A stretch of 64,000 bases of DNA, from NCBI RefSeq assembly GCF_030295705.1, contig NZ_AP027274.1, forward strand, positions 1,736,001-1,800,000, in the 5' to 3' direction. Positions 19,712 to 29,604 of this stretch are shown piece by piece (within the stretch, counting starts at the first letter, position 1; the number at the start of each line of letters is the position of its first letter). The notes under the pieces were generated by a model. That model was not told where the DNA came from and did not search any database. It saw only the letters and a program-made list of their open reading frames with translations. Made by a program: the position numbers and the translations under genes. The stretch is from Polynucleobacter sp. TUM22923. Its GTDB lineage: Bacteria > Pseudomonadota > Gammaproteobacteria > Burkholderiales > Burkholderiaceae.

Positions 19712-19740
19712 TATTAACTGAAAATGGCCATATTGATCAA
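19712..19740 (-). promoter_or_regulatory. Candidate sigma-70 promoter of metK
   Basis: TTGATC (19740-19735), a 17-bp spacer and TTAATA (19717-19712) on the minus strand fit a sigma-70 promoter and would start transcription near 19705. Recognised by eye only. Confidence 0.45.
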
Positions 19741-19789
19741 GGCTGATTGAAAAATTGGCACTCAGGCCCGCATTGAATATCATAGAAGT

Positions 19790-20650
19790 GTGCGTAAAAT
19801 TTTTCTGAAGCTAACCCTACAAGCGATTGCCCTATCGCCACTATGCCTCGTGCAGGCAATAGGGGCATTTTTAGGGGTTTTAGCCTATGTTGGCTCTAAG
19901 CAATACCGCTCACTGTTTCGGTCCCAATATGAAATCGTCGTCAAAAGCCAAGATTTACCGCTCCAAATATGGCGTGCGGCTGCGGCATCAGGCCAACTGT
20001 TCTCAGATAGCCTATGGATTTGGCGTAATCCTACAAAAGCACTCAAGCTGGTTGAGATACAGGATTGGACAGTTGTAGAGAAAGCGATTCAAGAAGGGCA
20101 TGGCCTGGTCATGCTGACGCCCCATTTGGGGGGCTTTGAAATTATTCCAAGAGTCTTGGCTCAGCACTTCCCCGCAACCATTCTCTACCGCCCCGCACGC
20201 CAAGCCTGGCTGAATGAGGTCATTGAGGAGGGGCGCGCCTATCCCAATATGCATTTCGTTCCCACTAATCTGCACGGCGTTCGTCAAATGACCCGCGCCC
20301 TAAACCGGGGTGAAGCCATTGGCATCCTTCCAGATCAAGTGCCTAGCGGCGGAGAGGGCGTTTGGGTACCATTTTTTGGTCGGTCGGCCTACACCACCCC
20401 TCTACCAGCACGCCTAGCCAACCGCAATAACACCCCAGTCATCATGTTTACTGCCAAACGCAAAGCGCTAGGTAAGGGCTGGCTAATGCAAGCTAAACGA
20501 TTGGAGCCGCTATCTGAGGACCCGACAATTGCAGCTGCCGAACTCAATATTGCGATTGAGAACGCCATACTAGTGGCGCCCAATCAATTCATCTGGGCAT
20601 ACAACCGCTATAAACATCCTAGCGGCGCTCAATTACCGCCAAACCAATAG
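19790..20650 (+). CDS. Lysophospholipid/lipid A acyltransferase, LpxL/HtrB family
   Basis: A 286-residue acyltransferase with an N-terminal hydrophobic segment (about 10-35). The catalytic H(X)4E box is HLGGFE (H112, E117), and the second family block LPDQVPSGGEGVWVPFFG follows. LpxL-type enzymes add a secondary acyl chain to lipid A from acyl-ACP at the inner membrane. The start is GTG at 19790; no ATG fits better. A paralogue is at 43103. Divergent from metK; dapF follows on the same strand after about 195 nt. Confidence 0.87.
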   Translation: MRKIFLKLTLQAIALSPLCLVQAIGAFLGVLAYVGSKQYRSLFRSQYEIVVKSQDLPLQIWRAAAASGQLFSDSLWIWRNPTKALKLVEIQDWTVVEKAIQEGHGLVMLTPHLGGFEIIPRVLAQHFPATILYRPARQAWLNEVIEEGRAYPNMHFVPTNLHGVRQMTRALNRGEAIGILPDQVPSGGEGVWVPFFGRSAYTTPLPARLANRNNTPVIMFTAKRKALGKGWLMQAKRLEPLSEDPTIAAAELNIAIENAILVAPNQFIWAYNRYKHPSGAQLPPNQ

Positions 20651-20844
20651 CATCACTTTTTCAGCATGAGCGATGCGCCCATAGTTACTCTGATTACTCA
20701 GCCAATAACTAATTGACAATGAATAGCGTCGTCGTCCATTGGGGCACTTGTTCGCAAAAGACCCGCAGGGTACTATTGGGAACATAACTGCTTTAAATAT
20801 CGACCACCTAGTGAGCTAAGTCTTTACAAATAACTGGAATTTTT
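20651..20844 (+). promoter_or_regulatory. Intergenic stretch with a candidate dapF promoter
   Basis: No gene is visible here. TTGTTC (20748-20753) and TACTAT (20771-20776), 17 bp apart, could be the dapF promoter, giving a leader of about 60 nt. Nothing else stands out apart from a weak CAATG/CATTG dyad near 20720-20740. Confidence 0.3.
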
Positions 20845-21747
20845 TTGAGTACAAATTTAAATAAGCCCGCACGCAAACTCCGTTTTACCAAAATGCATGG
20901 TGCCGGCAATGACTTTATTGTGCTCAATGGCATCGATCAAGATCTGAGTGATATCCGTCCCGAGCAATGGCAAAGACTGGCTCACCGTCAATTTGGTATT
21001 GGTGCAGATCAAATTTTATTGGTTGAAAAATCTACGCGCTCGGATGCTGATTTTCGTTATCGAATTTTCAATGCTGATGGTGGAGAAGTAGAGCAATGCG
21101 GCAACGGCTCACGTTGCTTTGTACGCTTTATTCAAGATCAAGGACTTTCAAATAAAAATCCTCTGCGCGTTGAAGTCGCTCACACCATTCTTACTTTGAG
21201 ATCCCATTCAGATGGCCAGGTTGAGGTCAATATGGGAGCGCCTATTTTTGAGCATAGCCAGATTCCGTTTGATGCAAAAGGCCTCTCCAGCCTGCAAGAA
21301 TTTCATGAAACGCTCTTTGCGCTTCACCTTAAGAAGCCTGCCCCACACGATAGTTGGATTGGCGTTGTGTCTATGGGAAACCCGCATGCAGTTCAGGTAG
21401 TGGGAGATATTAATAGCGCACCTGTTTTAGAGGAAGGGCCCTCTATTGAGAGTCACGTCGCCTTTCCGAAAAGAGTGAATGCAGCTTATATGCAGATTCT
21501 CAATCGCAATGAAATTCAATTGCGCGTCTATGAGCGTGGCGCCGGCGAAACCCTTGCCTGTGGTACAGGCGCATGTGCCGCTGTAGTCTCCGGTATACGC
21601 CGAGGCTTACTGCACTCGCCCGTTCAAGTGCACACGCGTGGGGGCGACCTCACGATAGCTTGGGAAGGCATCATCAATGACATCATTCAGCCAGTGATCA
21701 TGACTGGGCCCGCAGTGACTGTATTTGAGGGTGAGACGACGATCTAG
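20845..21747 (+). CDS. dapF: Diaminopimelate epimerase
   Basis: A 300-residue enzyme converting LL- to meso-diaminopimelate for lysine and peptidoglycan. The catalytic cysteines are in [13 protein letters not shown] (C85) and [13 protein letters not shown] (about C240). The start is TTG at 20845; the first ATG (MHGAGNDF) lies inside the conserved [14 protein letters not shown] block and is too late. TGGA lies nine bases before the TTG. Length is about 20 residues above the shortest homologues because of the N-terminal lead. Confidence 0.96.
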   Translation: MSTNLNKPARKLRFTKMHGAGNDFIVLNGIDQDLSDIRPEQWQRLAHRQFGIGADQILLVEKSTRSDADFRYRIFNADGGEVEQCGNGSRCFVRFIQDQGLSNKNPLRVEVAHTILTLRSHSDGQVEVNMGAPIFEHSQIPFDAKGLSSLQEFHETLFALHLKKPAPHDSWIGVVSMGNPHAVQVVGDINSAPVLEEGPSIESHVAFPKRVNAAYMQILNRNEIQLRVYERGAGETLACGTGACAAVVSGIRRGLLHSPVQVHTRGGDLTIAWEGIINDIIQPVIMTGPAVTVFEGETTI

Positions 21748-21771
21748 CGGTAAGTAAGACTGCCTGATTTT

Positions 21772-22440
21772 TTAGATGCCGTATTGCTCACGGTAAGTCT
21801 TTACAGCAGGCAAATAATCTGTCAGCACAGCATCACTTGATGTAGTTAAAAAGGACATCAGATCAGCGAGGTTGGCGATGGCAATGACGGGTATCCCAAA
21901 CTCTTCTTGCACAGCCTGCACAGCAGACTTCTCTCCGACTTCTGTTGCCGTGCCTGATTTTTCCATGCGATCTAGTGCAATTAATACCGCCACGGGCTGT
22001 GCTCCGGCCGCCTGAATTAAAGCTACGGATTCACGGACAGAAGTTCCAGCAGAGATCACGTCGTCAATAATGACAACCTTTCCCTTGACTGGGGCGCCCA
22101 CTAAGGAGCCGCCCTCACCATGATCTTTTGCCTCTTTGCGGTTATAGGCATAAGGCACATTGCACCCTGCATTAGCCAATGCAATTGCAGTGGTAGCGGC
22201 TAGAGTAATGCCTTTATAGGCAGGACCGTAGAGCATGTCATATTCAATATTAGATTCTTGTAGCGCTCTAGCGTAATACCCGCCTAGGGCACTTAAGCGA
22301 GCGCCATCGTTAAAGCCGCCCGCATTAAAGAAATAGGGTGATAAGCGACCCGCTTTAGTTTTAAACTCCCCAAAGGATAAAACGTTTGCCTCCAAGGCAA
22401 AACGAATAAAGTTTTCTTGATTAGAATTTTTTGAGCTCAT
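21772..22440 (-). CDS. pyrE: Orotate phosphoribosyltransferase
   Basis: A 222-residue pyrimidine-synthesis enzyme joining orotate with PRPP to give OMP. The PRPP-binding motif VVIIDDVISAGTSVRES is at about residues 120-136. MLYGPAYKGITLAATTA and the KEAKDHGEGG loop hold further substrate contacts. Length is normal for proteobacterial PyrE. It is divergent from the exonuclease III gene with 8 nt between start codons, which is unusually tight. Confidence 0.97.
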   Translation of the reverse strand: MSSKNSNQENFIRFALEANVLSFGEFKTKAGRLSPYFFNAGGFNDGARLSALGGYYARALQESNIEYDMLYGPAYKGITLAATTAIALANAGCNVPYAYNRKEAKDHGEGGSLVGAPVKGKVVIIDDVISAGTSVRESVALIQAAGAQPVAVLIALDRMEKSGTATEVGEKSAVQAVQEEFGIPVIAIANLADLMSFLTTSSDAVLTDYLPAVKTYREQYGI

Positions 22441-22448
22441 AGGCCTAT

Positions 22449-23231
22449 ATGTTACGCATCATTTCTGCCAACCTCAACGGGATCCGTTCTGCAGTCAAAA
22501 AAGGCTTTCTACCATGGGTTTCCCAGCAGCAGGCAGACTTTGTTTGCATGCAGGAACTCAAGGCACAGCACAACGATCTGGAGGACGCCATCCTCAATCC
22601 TGATGGCCTGCATGGCTTCTTTCATCATGCTGAAAAAAAAGGATACAGCGGCTGCGGCATCTATACCCCTCATAAGCCTGATGAAGTGCTCTATGGCTAT
22701 GGTAATCCTGAGTTTGATGCAGAGGGCCGTTATGTCGAGGTGCGCTACCAAAAGCTATCTGTGATCTCGGTATACATGCCATCTGGGTCAAGCTCGCCAG
22801 AGCGGCAAGAGGCCAAATACCGCTATCTGGATTCTTTTTTACCCCATCTGATTGCACTGAAAAAATCTGGCCGTGAAATTGTGCTTTGTGGGGACGTCAA
22901 TATTGCCCATCATGAGATTGATCTCAAGAATTGGAAAGGTAACCTCAAAAACTCAGGATTCTTGCCTGAGGAACGAGCCTGGCTTACCAATCTATTTAAT
23001 CAAGTAGGCTATGTCGATGTCTACCGAAACCTAGAGCCTAAGGCAGGTGAGAATTGCTACACTTGGTGGAGCAATCGAGGCCAAGCTTACGCCAAAAATG
23101 TCGGCTGGCGTATTGACTATCACATCACGACTCCAGGAATCGCTGCTAGCGCTAAGCGAACCTCCGTCTACAAAGAGGAGCGCTTCTCAGATCATGCGCC
23201 ACTCACCGTTGACTACGATTGGACTATTTAG
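22449..23231 (+). CDS. Exodeoxyribonuclease III (AP endonuclease)
   Basis: A 260-residue member of the xth/exoA family, acting in base-excision repair on abasic sites and 3' blocks. Seen motifs: RIISANLNGIRSA at the N-terminus, FVCMQELKAQ with metal-binding Glu, GRYVEVRY, the LCGDVNIAH segment with catalytic Asp/Asn, and the C-terminal ERFSDHAPLTVDYD with the catalytic Asp-His. Its stop overlaps the convergent MFS gene by four bases. Confidence 0.95.
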   Translation: MLRIISANLNGIRSAVKKGFLPWVSQQQADFVCMQELKAQHNDLEDAILNPDGLHGFFHHAEKKGYSGCGIYTPHKPDEVLYGYGNPEFDAEGRYVEVRYQKLSVISVYMPSGSSSPERQEAKYRYLDSFLPHLIALKKSGREIVLCGDVNIAHHEIDLKNWKGNLKNSGFLPEERAWLTNLFNQVGYVDVYRNLEPKAGENCYTWWSNRGQAYAKNVGWRIDYHITTPGIAASAKRTSVYKEERFSDHAPLTVDYDWTI

Positions 23232-24601
23232 TCCAGCGCAGCATCATGCTGCTTGATCTCTACCACCTTAAAGTACATGGCAAGCCAAATCAGAATTAAA
23301 ACGGGAGCGCCAATAATAGCGGTCCCAATAAAAAAAGTTTGATACCCAAAGGTATCCACAAATACGCCTGAGAATCCAGCGAGCCACTTCGGCAATAAGA
23401 GCATCATCGAACTAAATAAGGCGTACTGCGTCGCGGAGTATTGAATATTGGTTAATGATGATAAAAAGGCAATGAAGGCTGCAGTTGCAATGCCGGAGCT
23501 CAGGTTATCTGCAGAGATTACCCATACCAACCCTTGTAGATCGTGACCCTGAGTTGCTAACCAGGCAAATAATAAGTTACTCACCGCAGACAAAATGGCC
23601 CCCAGAAACAAAACGCGCATCACACCAAATCGCAATGTAAATACACCTCCTATAAAAGCGCCCACTAAAGTCATGATGACACCAAATACTTTGCTCACTG
23701 CAGCCACTTCATCTTTGGTGTAGCCCATATCCACATAAAAAGGATTGGCCATAATGCCCATCACAACATCACTGATGCGGTAGATTGCAATCAAAGCCAA
23801 AATTAAAACCGCATGCCAACGATAGCGAGTAACAAAATCTGCAAATGGCTCTACCAGCGTTTGATGAAGCCAGGCTTTGGCATTACGTACTTTAGATAGC
23901 TCTAGTTTTAGAGGCTCTTTGCTCAACAGCGTTGTAATAACGCCTACGCTAATGGATAAGGCCATGCACAGATAAGCAAACTGCCATGCACTAGGATCGT
24001 AGGTTCCGCCGCCGCCCTCAACTCTAGCTGCTAGCCACAACACGCCGGCACCAGACCAAATTAAAGCTAGCCGATAACCGGTTTGGTACGTGGCCGCTAA
24101 AGCAGCTTGATGATCAGTGCTGGCAGATTCAATCCGAAAGGCATCTAAAGCGATGTCCTGGGTAGCCGATCCAAAAGCAACCAAAAGGGCGCACCACACC
24201 ATAGGCGTTAGTTGCGAGCGAGGATCAATGCTTGCCATGCCTATCAGCCCCAGTATGACCAGCGCCTGTGCAAATAAAAGCCAGCTACGTCTTCTGCCTA
24301 ATAGCTTGGTGAGTAATGGAATAGGAAGGCGATCGACTAAAGGTGCCCATAGCCATTTAAAGGCATAAATTAAGCCTACCCACGTGAGGTAACCAATCGT
24401 ACTGCGATCAATACCCGCCTCTCTTAACCAAAAGCTCAGTGTTCCTAAAATAAGTAGAAGAGGTAAGCCAGCAGAAAAGCCCAGAAAAAGCATCCGCAAA
24501 CAAGGCCATTCAAGATAAACACGGAAGTCCTTCAACCAGGACCGAGTATTTACAAGTCTCGCCTTAAGCACGGCGAATGCGGAAAAGTGCAAGGCTTCCA
24601 A
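23228..24601 (-). CDS. AmpG-like muropeptide MFS permease
   Basis: A 457-residue major facilitator with about 12-14 hydrophobic segments. MLFLGFSAGLPLLLILGTLSFWL near residue 37 is the AmpG opening, and DRLPIPLL followed by GRRRSW is the loop 2-3 motif. AmpG imports anhydro-muropeptides released by lytic transglycosylases for recycling. The start is uncertain: TTG at 24601 gives a 38-nt overlap with metW, while GTG at 24569-24571 would overlap by 8 nt. It is last in the argB-slmA-metX-metW run. Confidence 0.85.
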   Translation of the reverse strand: MEALHFSAFAVLKARLVNTRSWLKDFRVYLEWPCLRMLFLGFSAGLPLLLILGTLSFWLREAGIDRSTIGYLTWVGLIYAFKWLWAPLVDRLPIPLLTKLLGRRRSWLLFAQALVILGLIGMASIDPRSQLTPMVWCALLVAFGSATQDIALDAFRIESASTDHQAALAATYQTGYRLALIWSGAGVLWLAARVEGGGGTYDPSAWQFAYLCMALSISVGVITTLLSKEPLKLELSKVRNAKAWLHQTLVEPFADFVTRYRWHAVLILALIAIYRISDVVMGIMANPFYVDMGYTKDEVAAVSKVFGVIMTLVGAFIGGVFTLRFGVMRVLFLGAILSAVSNLLFAWLATQGHDLQGLVWVISADNLSSGIATAAFIAFLSSLTNIQYSATQYALFSSMMLLLPKWLAGFSGVFVDTFGYQTFFIGTAIIGAPVLILIWLAMYFKVVEIKQHDAALD

Positions 24602-25151
24602 ACAGATTAGGCATCAAGGTCACCTGTCGACCCTCATGCAAAATACATTGATCTAAAACCTTAAGCCCTAAGCTGGAAGCCAATTTTTCAAAATCTGCAA
24701 CAGTAAGAACACGGACGTTGGGGGTGTTGTACCACTGATAAGGCAAGCTTTTAGAAACCGGCATACGACCCAAACCGACTGCCAAACGATGTGACCAGTG
24801 GCCAAAGTTTGGAAAGGATACGATCGATTCTTTACCAACACGAACTACTTCGCTCAAAATCTTTTCAGTCTCATGAATGGTTTGGAGTGTTTGCGATAGC
24901 ACTACAGTATCAAAGCTATTGTTCTCGAAGAGGGCCAAGCCTCCTTCCAGATTTTGCTGAATGACATTCAAGCCTTTTTGCACACAAGACAGTACACGTG
25001 CATCATCAATTTCAACGCCATAAGCATGCACTGGCTTTTGCTTTTGCAAATACTCCAAGAAACTACCATCGCCACAACCCAAGTCTAGTACTTGGCTGTT
25101 GGGGGCAATCCACTGAGCAATGGCAGCGAAGTCTGCGCGCTGCATACTCAT
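24564..25151 (-). CDS. metW: Methionine biosynthesis protein MetW
   Basis: A 195-residue methyltransferase-fold protein with the SAM loop [15 protein letters not shown] at residues 19-33. MetW is paired with MetX in many proteobacteria and is needed for full MetX activity, reported as a MetXW complex that uses succinyl-CoA. The start overlaps the metX stop by 4 nt, consistent with stoichiometric production. Length is normal. Confidence 0.95.
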   Translation of the reverse strand: MSMQRADFAAIAQWIAPNSQVLDLGCGDGSFLEYLQKQKPVHAYGVEIDDARVLSCVQKGLNVIQQNLEGGLALFENNSFDTVVLSQTLQTIHETEKILSEVVRVGKESIVSFPNFGHWSHRLAVGLGRMPVSKSLPYQWYNTPNVRVLTVADFEKLASSLGLKVLDQCILHEGRQVTLMPNLFGSLALFRIRRA

Positions 25152-26287
25152 GATGGGGTCCTCAGCATTTGCTCAAAATAGGCTCGAATCAAGCGATGAT
25201 AGCGTGGGTCATCTAATAAAAATGCATCGTGACCATGCGGCGCATCGATCTCTGCATAACTCACTTCGCTCTTGTTGCTTAGTAATGATTCCACAATTTC
25301 TCGACTACGGTTGGGCGGAAAGCGCCAATCTGTTGCAAAGCTCACCACCAAAAATTTAGCCTGCACCTCGGCTAAGGCGCGATTCAAACTGCCTTCATAA
25401 CGACGTGATGGATCAAAATAGTCTAAGGCTCGCGTAATCAGCAAATAGGTATTGGCATCAAAATATTTAGAGAATTTATCGCCTTGGTGACGCAAATAAC
25501 TCTCTACCGCAAACTCAACACCAAAACTAAAGCGATAGTCATGCGACTCGCCCTCTGGTCGCTGTAACTCACGACCAAATTTTTCAGCCATATCGTCATC
25601 AGATAAATAGGTAATATGCCCCACCATCCGCGCCAATCTCAAACCATTTTTAGGCACTACGCCGCGCTCATAATAGTTTCCACCATGAAAATCAGGGTCA
25701 GACAGAATCGCGTTACGAGCTACTTCGTTAAAAGCAATGTTTTGAGCACTGAGTTTTGGGGTAGAGGCAATCACCAAGCAGTGCGCCAAGCGTTTTGGAA
25801 ACTGAATAGCCCAAGCTAATGCTTGCATGCCTCCTAAGCTTCCACCCATCACAGCAGCAAAGCGACGAATACCTAGTTTGTCAGCCAAGCGCGCTTGGGT
25901 GTTCACCCAATCTTCTACGGTGATGACTGGAAAATCTGCGCCATAAGGCTTTTTAGTCACTGGATTAATGCTCATTGGACCCGTTGATCCAAAGCAAGAG
26001 CCCAAGTTATTGACACCAATCACAAAGAAGCGGTCTGTATCCACAGGCTTGCCAGGGCCAATCATATTGTCCCACCAGCCGATGTCATTCTCATCATCGG
26101 GACTGGGGCCCGCCACATGATGGGAGGCATTCAGTGCATGACAAACTAATACCGCGTTACTTTTATCGGCATTGAGTTTGCCGTAGGTTTCTATGACTAA
26201 ATCATAGCCCGACAATATGGCACCACTTTGCAAAGGCAAAGGCTCGGCAAAGTGAATAGTGTTTCTAGAGAGGTGTAACTCGCTCAT
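25148..26287 (-). CDS. metX: Homoserine O-acyltransferase (MetX, succinyltransferase type likely)
   Basis: A 379-residue alpha/beta-hydrolase that acylates homoserine in methionine synthesis. The nucleophile elbow is [13 protein letters not shown] (Ser near 147), and the acid/base residues lie in the C-terminal [15 protein letters not shown] and [11 protein letters not shown]. Genomic coupling to metW indicates the succinyl-CoA-using class, known for MetXW of gamma- and betaproteobacteria; substrate choice is inferred. The start overlaps slmA by 4 nt. Confidence 0.95.
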   Translation of the reverse strand: MSELHLSRNTIHFAEPLPLQSGAILSGYDLVIETYGKLNADKSNAVLVCHALNASHHVAGPSPDDENDIGWWDNMIGPGKPVDTDRFFVIGVNNLGSCFGSTGPMSINPVTKKPYGADFPVITVEDWVNTQARLADKLGIRRFAAVMGGSLGGMQALAWAIQFPKRLAHCLVIASTPKLSAQNIAFNEVARNAILSDPDFHGGNYYERGVVPKNGLRLARMVGHITYLSDDDMAEKFGRELQRPEGESHDYRFSFGVEFAVESYLRHQGDKFSKYFDANTYLLITRALDYFDPSRRYEGSLNRALAEVQAKFLVVSFATDWRFPPNRSREIVESLLSNKSEVSYAEIDAPHGHDAFLLDDPRYHRLIRAYFEQMLRTPS

Positions 26288-26937
26288 TCGGACAGAAGAA
26301 GGCGAAGGCTCATATCAGATGCATCGGTTGGTAGCTTTTTAAAGCCACTTCGAGCAAAGCGATGCCAACGACCCAGAACATAGCTCATCAACATCGTGGC
26401 CCGAACACTGATCTCATCTTGAGTCACATTAGCCCAAGATCCTCCCTGGGTTTGTGCAATGCGTAGCGTCTGCTTCAGAGATGCCTCAACACGATCAAGC
26501 ACCTGAGTAATGCGCTCTTGCAGACGATCATCCTCTTGAAATAATGCGTCACCCAAAAGCACCCGGGTCATTCCTGGATTTTTTTCTGCGAAGAACAACA
26601 GCATCTGCAAGATACCTCTTGCTTGAGCCAAGCCAGATTCTTCTTTTTGATTAATTTGATTAATTAAGCCAAAGACTGTTTGCTCAATGAAAGCAATCAA
26701 GCCCTCAAACATTTGTGCCTTACTGGCGAAATGACGATATAGGGCTGCTTCAGAAACTTGAATTTTTGCTGCTAAGGCAGCTGTTGTCACACGCTCACCT
26801 TTTGGATTTTGCAACATCTCCGCCAACACCTGCAGAATCTGCAAGCGCCGCTCTCCGGGACGCGGGCGTTTACGCACTGTGCCTGCATCAGCAACGCTTG
26901 CCTCAACTCCCGATGTCATTTCTAAAGGATCGCTCAT
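26284..26937 (-). CDS. slmA: Nucleoid occlusion factor SlmA (TetR family)
   Basis: A 217-residue TetR-fold DNA-binding protein. The helix-turn-helix is visible as [27 protein letters not shown] (about 50-76), very like E. coli SlmA. SlmA binds specific chromosomal sites and blocks FtsZ assembly over the nucleoid. The N-terminal 25 residues are low in structure. It lies 22 nt downstream of argB and overlaps metX; the argB-slmA linkage is common in Burkholderiales. Confidence 0.9.
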   Translation of the reverse strand: MSDPLEMTSGVEASVADAGTVRKRPRPGERRLQILQVLAEMLQNPKGERVTTAALAAKIQVSEAALYRHFASKAQMFEGLIAFIEQTVFGLINQINQKEESGLAQARGILQMLLFFAEKNPGMTRVLLGDALFQEDDRLQERITQVLDRVEASLKQTLRIAQTQGGSWANVTQDEISVRATMLMSYVLGRWHRFARSGFKKLPTDASDMSLRLLLSE

Positions 26938-26959
26938 ATGGATATCTGTGGTTTTATTC

Positions 26960-27862
26960 TTAACGTGAACGAATCATGGTTCCGAATGCTTGCTCGGTCA
27001 GAATTTCCAGCAACAAAGAGTGCTCGATACGCCCATCAATAATGTGCACTGAATTTACACCGCTCTTGGCTGCATCTAATGCAGATGATATTTTTGGCAG
27101 CATACCGCCGGAGATGGTGCCGTCAGCGAATAGGCCATCAATTTCACGTGCCGTTAAATCAGTAAGTAGCTTGCCGCTCTTATCCATTACGCCAGGAATG
27201 TTGGTCATCATGACTAATTTTTCGGCATGCAAAATTTCTGCCATTTTGCCGGCGACTAAATCGGCATTAATGTTGTAGGCCTGACCCTCTTCACTAAACC
27301 CAATTGGAGAAATCACCGGAATAAATGCATCGTCTTGCAAGGCCTTCACCACCGCAGGATTAATTGCTTCAATCTCTCCGACAAAACCTAAATCGATCGT
27401 GCCGCCAACATTCTTTTCATCGGCAACAAGCATTTTCTTCGCCCGAATGAGGCCGCCATCCTTACCAGTTAAGCCAACGGCCTGACCGCCAAAGTGATTT
27501 ATGAGCATCACAATATCTTGCTGGACTTCGCCGCCAAGAACCCACTCCACTACTTCCATGGTTTCTTCATCGGTCACCCGCATACCCTGAATAAAGGTGC
27601 CGGTCTTACCTATTTTTTTCAAGGCCTCATCAATTTGTGGGCCGCCGCCATGCACCACTACTGGGTTCATGCCAACGAGCTTTAGCAAGATAACGTCGCG
27701 TGCAAAACTTTCCTTAAGGCGCTCTTCCACCATGGCGTTTCCGCCGTACTTAATAACAATGGTTTTTCCGTGATACGCACGAATGTAGGGTAGAGCCTCA
27801 GCTAAGATCTCCGCCTTAAGTAAGGGGGAAATTTCACTAATAGATGGTGATTGCGTAGTCAT
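26960..27862 (-). CDS. argB: Acetylglutamate kinase
   Basis: A 300-residue amino-acid kinase phosphorylating N-acetyl-L-glutamate in arginine synthesis. Seen: [10 protein letters not shown] (ATP site) at about 31-40, [10 protein letters not shown], the substrate loop around [16 protein letters not shown], and [11 protein letters not shown]. The C-terminus FGTMIRSR is typical. An N-terminal lead of about 25 residues suggests the arginine-inhibited type, which carries an N-terminal helix; this is inference. Confidence 0.97.
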   Translation of the reverse strand: MTTQSPSISEISPLLKAEILAEALPYIRAYHGKTIVIKYGGNAMVEERLKESFARDVILLKLVGMNPVVVHGGGPQIDEALKKIGKTGTFIQGMRVTDEETMEVVEWVLGGEVQQDIVMLINHFGGQAVGLTGKDGGLIRAKKMLVADEKNVGGTIDLGFVGEIEAINPAVVKALQDDAFIPVISPIGFSEEGQAYNINADLVAGKMAEILHAEKLVMMTNIPGVMDKSGKLLTDLTAREIDGLFADGTISGGMLPKISSALDAAKSGVNSVHIIDGRIEHSLLLEILTEQAFGTMIRSR

Positions 27863-27889
27863 TGCCGCTTTAATATTCAGTCTAGTAAA

Positions 27890-28372
27890 TTAATCGCCAA
27901 ATAATTTTTGACGAAGCTCACGACGCTCTTGCGCCTCAAGCGATAAATTCGCTGTTGGTCTGGCAATCAGACGATTCAAACCAATCGGCTCACCAGTCTC
28001 TTCACACCAGCCGTAATCACCTGAATCAGTGCGGGCTAGAGCCTGCTCTACTTTTTTCAATAGCTTACGCTCGCGATCGCGAGTACGCAATTCCAGTGCA
28101 TGCTCTTCTTCAATGGTTGCGCGATCAGCGGGATCGGGAACCAAAATATTTTCACGCAGGTGCTCGGTTGTTTGAGAAGCATTTTTCAGGAGATCGTTTT
28201 TTAGGGTCAATAACTTTTGACGGAAAAAATCTACCTGGGATGTATTCATATAGTCCTTCTCAGACATCTTTAATAACTCTGCCTCAGTTAAGGGGGTCAA
28301 TGGCGCGACCTTTGCTGCCTTACTGCTTGCTTTTGCAGTAGCTGTAGATTTCGCTGGTGTTTTTACCGTCAT
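27890..28372 (-). CDS. dksA: RNA polymerase-binding factor DksA, zinc-finger cysteines mostly replaced
   Basis: A 160-residue DksA that works with ppGpp in the secondary channel of RNA polymerase. An Ala/Lys-rich N-terminal lead of about 35 residues precedes the coiled-coil domain, whose tip carries DPADRATIEEE. The globular part reads GWCEETGEPIGLNRL..., then LSLEAQERRE: only one of four zinc ligands remains (Cys, Thr and two non-Cys). That is the pattern of zinc-independent DksA forms such as P. aeruginosa DksA2. The neighbour upstream is a CobW-type metal GTPase on the same strand. Confidence 0.95.
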   Translation of the reverse strand: MTVKTPAKSTATAKASSKAAKVAPLTPLTEAELLKMSEKDYMNTSQVDFFRQKLLTLKNDLLKNASQTTEHLRENILVPDPADRATIEEEHALELRTRDRERKLLKKVEQALARTDSGDYGWCEETGEPIGLNRLIARPTANLSLEAQERRELRQKLFGD

Positions 28373-28390
28373 TTCATTCTTTCCTGGATT

Positions 28391-28447
28391 TGAAGCATTA
28401 TTGCTTCATTCTGCCAAAGTTTTACTGCCCTTTGATGAATAATCATC
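28391..28447 (-). promoter_or_regulatory. Two short inverted repeats in the dksA leader
   Basis: TGAAGCA/TGCTTCA with a 4-nt spacer (28391-28408) and GATGA/TCATC with a 4-nt spacer (28434-28447) lie between the cobW-like gene and dksA. They could be an operator, a weak terminator or an attenuator. They do not resemble the usual Zur box. Confidence 0.3.
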
Positions 28448-28484
28448 AATACTGCCCGTGGCCGAGGATTGTACTAGAGATTTA

Positions 28485-29510
28485 TCAAGCCAAACAGCCT
28501 TCAAGTCCTGCTAATAGTGTGTCCTTAGGCAAATCGATGCCAATAAATACCATGCGGGTTTGTTTAGCCTCTGTGCCCCATAAACCCGCCATATCGCTCC
28601 CCATCATCTGGTGGACCCCCTGAAACACCACTTTATGCTTGCTACCCTTCACATAAAGCACTCCTTTATAGCGCAGCATCTTCTCGCCAAAGACCTCCAA
28701 AATGCCTCCAAGGAAATCCTCTAGTTTTTTATGGTCAAAGGGTTTATCACTACGAAAAACGAAAGATTGAATCCGATCAGTATGGCCAGCATGGCCATGA
28801 TGATCCTGACTATGGTCGTGTCCACACGTACTGTGGTCATGGTCATGATCCTCTTGTTCCAAAAAGTGGGGATCAATATCTAACTTGGCATTTAAATTAA
28901 AGCCCTTGAGATCTAAAACAGCGTCCAAAGGCACGATTCCCTTGGAGATTCCCTGAATCGGTGCACGGGGATTCATATGCATTAAGCGACTACGTAAGGC
29001 ATCCACTTCGGCAGGGGTTACCAAATCCGTCTTGGTGATAAAGATTTGATCCGCAAAGCCAACCTGCCGCTGCGCCTCCTCGTGCTCATTTAGTTGATGC
29101 TGGCCATGCTTAGCATCAACTAAGGTAATCACTGCATCCAAGACATAGTGGTCTGCAACGTCGTCGTCCATAAAGAAGGTTTGGGCTACCGGGCCTGGAT
29201 TAGCCACTCCGGTAGTCTCTATCACTACGCGTTCAAAACTAATCTTTTTGTCTCGACGCTGCTCCCAGAGTGTGTTCAGGGCCTCTACGAGATCTCCGCG
29301 AATAGTGCAACAAATGCAGCCGTTGCTCATCTGCACAATATTTTCTTGGTTATCCTGAACCAAAATATCGTTATCAATATTTTCTTCGCCAAACTCATTC
29401 TCAATCACAGCAATTTTTTTGCCATGTTGCTCGGTCAGAATATGTTTAAGTAAGGTAGTTTTACCGCTACCCAAGAAACCCGTCAGAATTGTTACCGGAA
29501 TTAATGCCAT
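28485..29510 (-). CDS. CobW/COG0523 metal-chaperone GTPase
   Basis: A 341-residue G3E GTPase. The P-loop GFLGSGKTT is at 11-19 and the metal-binding CxCC (C65, C67, C68) is in [13 protein letters not shown] His/Asp-rich loop near 223-245 (repeated HDH, HGH) separates the GTPase from the C-terminal CobW_C domain. Such proteins move Zn or Co to client proteins, and many are induced by zinc lack. It sits directly upstream of dksA, an association known from zinc-stress loci, although no Zur box was recognised here. Confidence 0.9.
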   Translation of the reverse strand: MALIPVTILTGFLGSGKTTLLKHILTEQHGKKIAVIENEFGEENIDNDILVQDNQENIVQMSNGCICCTIRGDLVEALNTLWEQRRDKKISFERVVIETTGVANPGPVAQTFFMDDDVADHYVLDAVITLVDAKHGQHQLNEHEEAQRQVGFADQIFITKTDLVTPAEVDALRSRLMHMNPRAPIQGISKGIVPLDAVLDLKGFNLNAKLDIDPHFLEQEDHDHDHSTCGHDHSQDHHGHAGHTDRIQSFVFRSDKPFDHKKLEDFLGGILEVFGEKMLRYKGVLYVKGSKHKVVFQGVHQMMGSDMAGLWGTEAKQTRMVFIGIDLPKDTLLAGLEGCLA

Positions 29511-29604
29511 TTACGATCCAATCAAAATCTAGTGGTGATGCAAGCGAGACACCTATCTTGCAGTGCTTTCCCTAAAGAGGAAACCTAATATCTTAACCAT
29601 TTCC

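Noticed and set aside
25148-26287. SAM-II or SAH type riboswitch for metX
   Set aside because: metX overlaps slmA by 4 nt, so there is no leader that could hold one.
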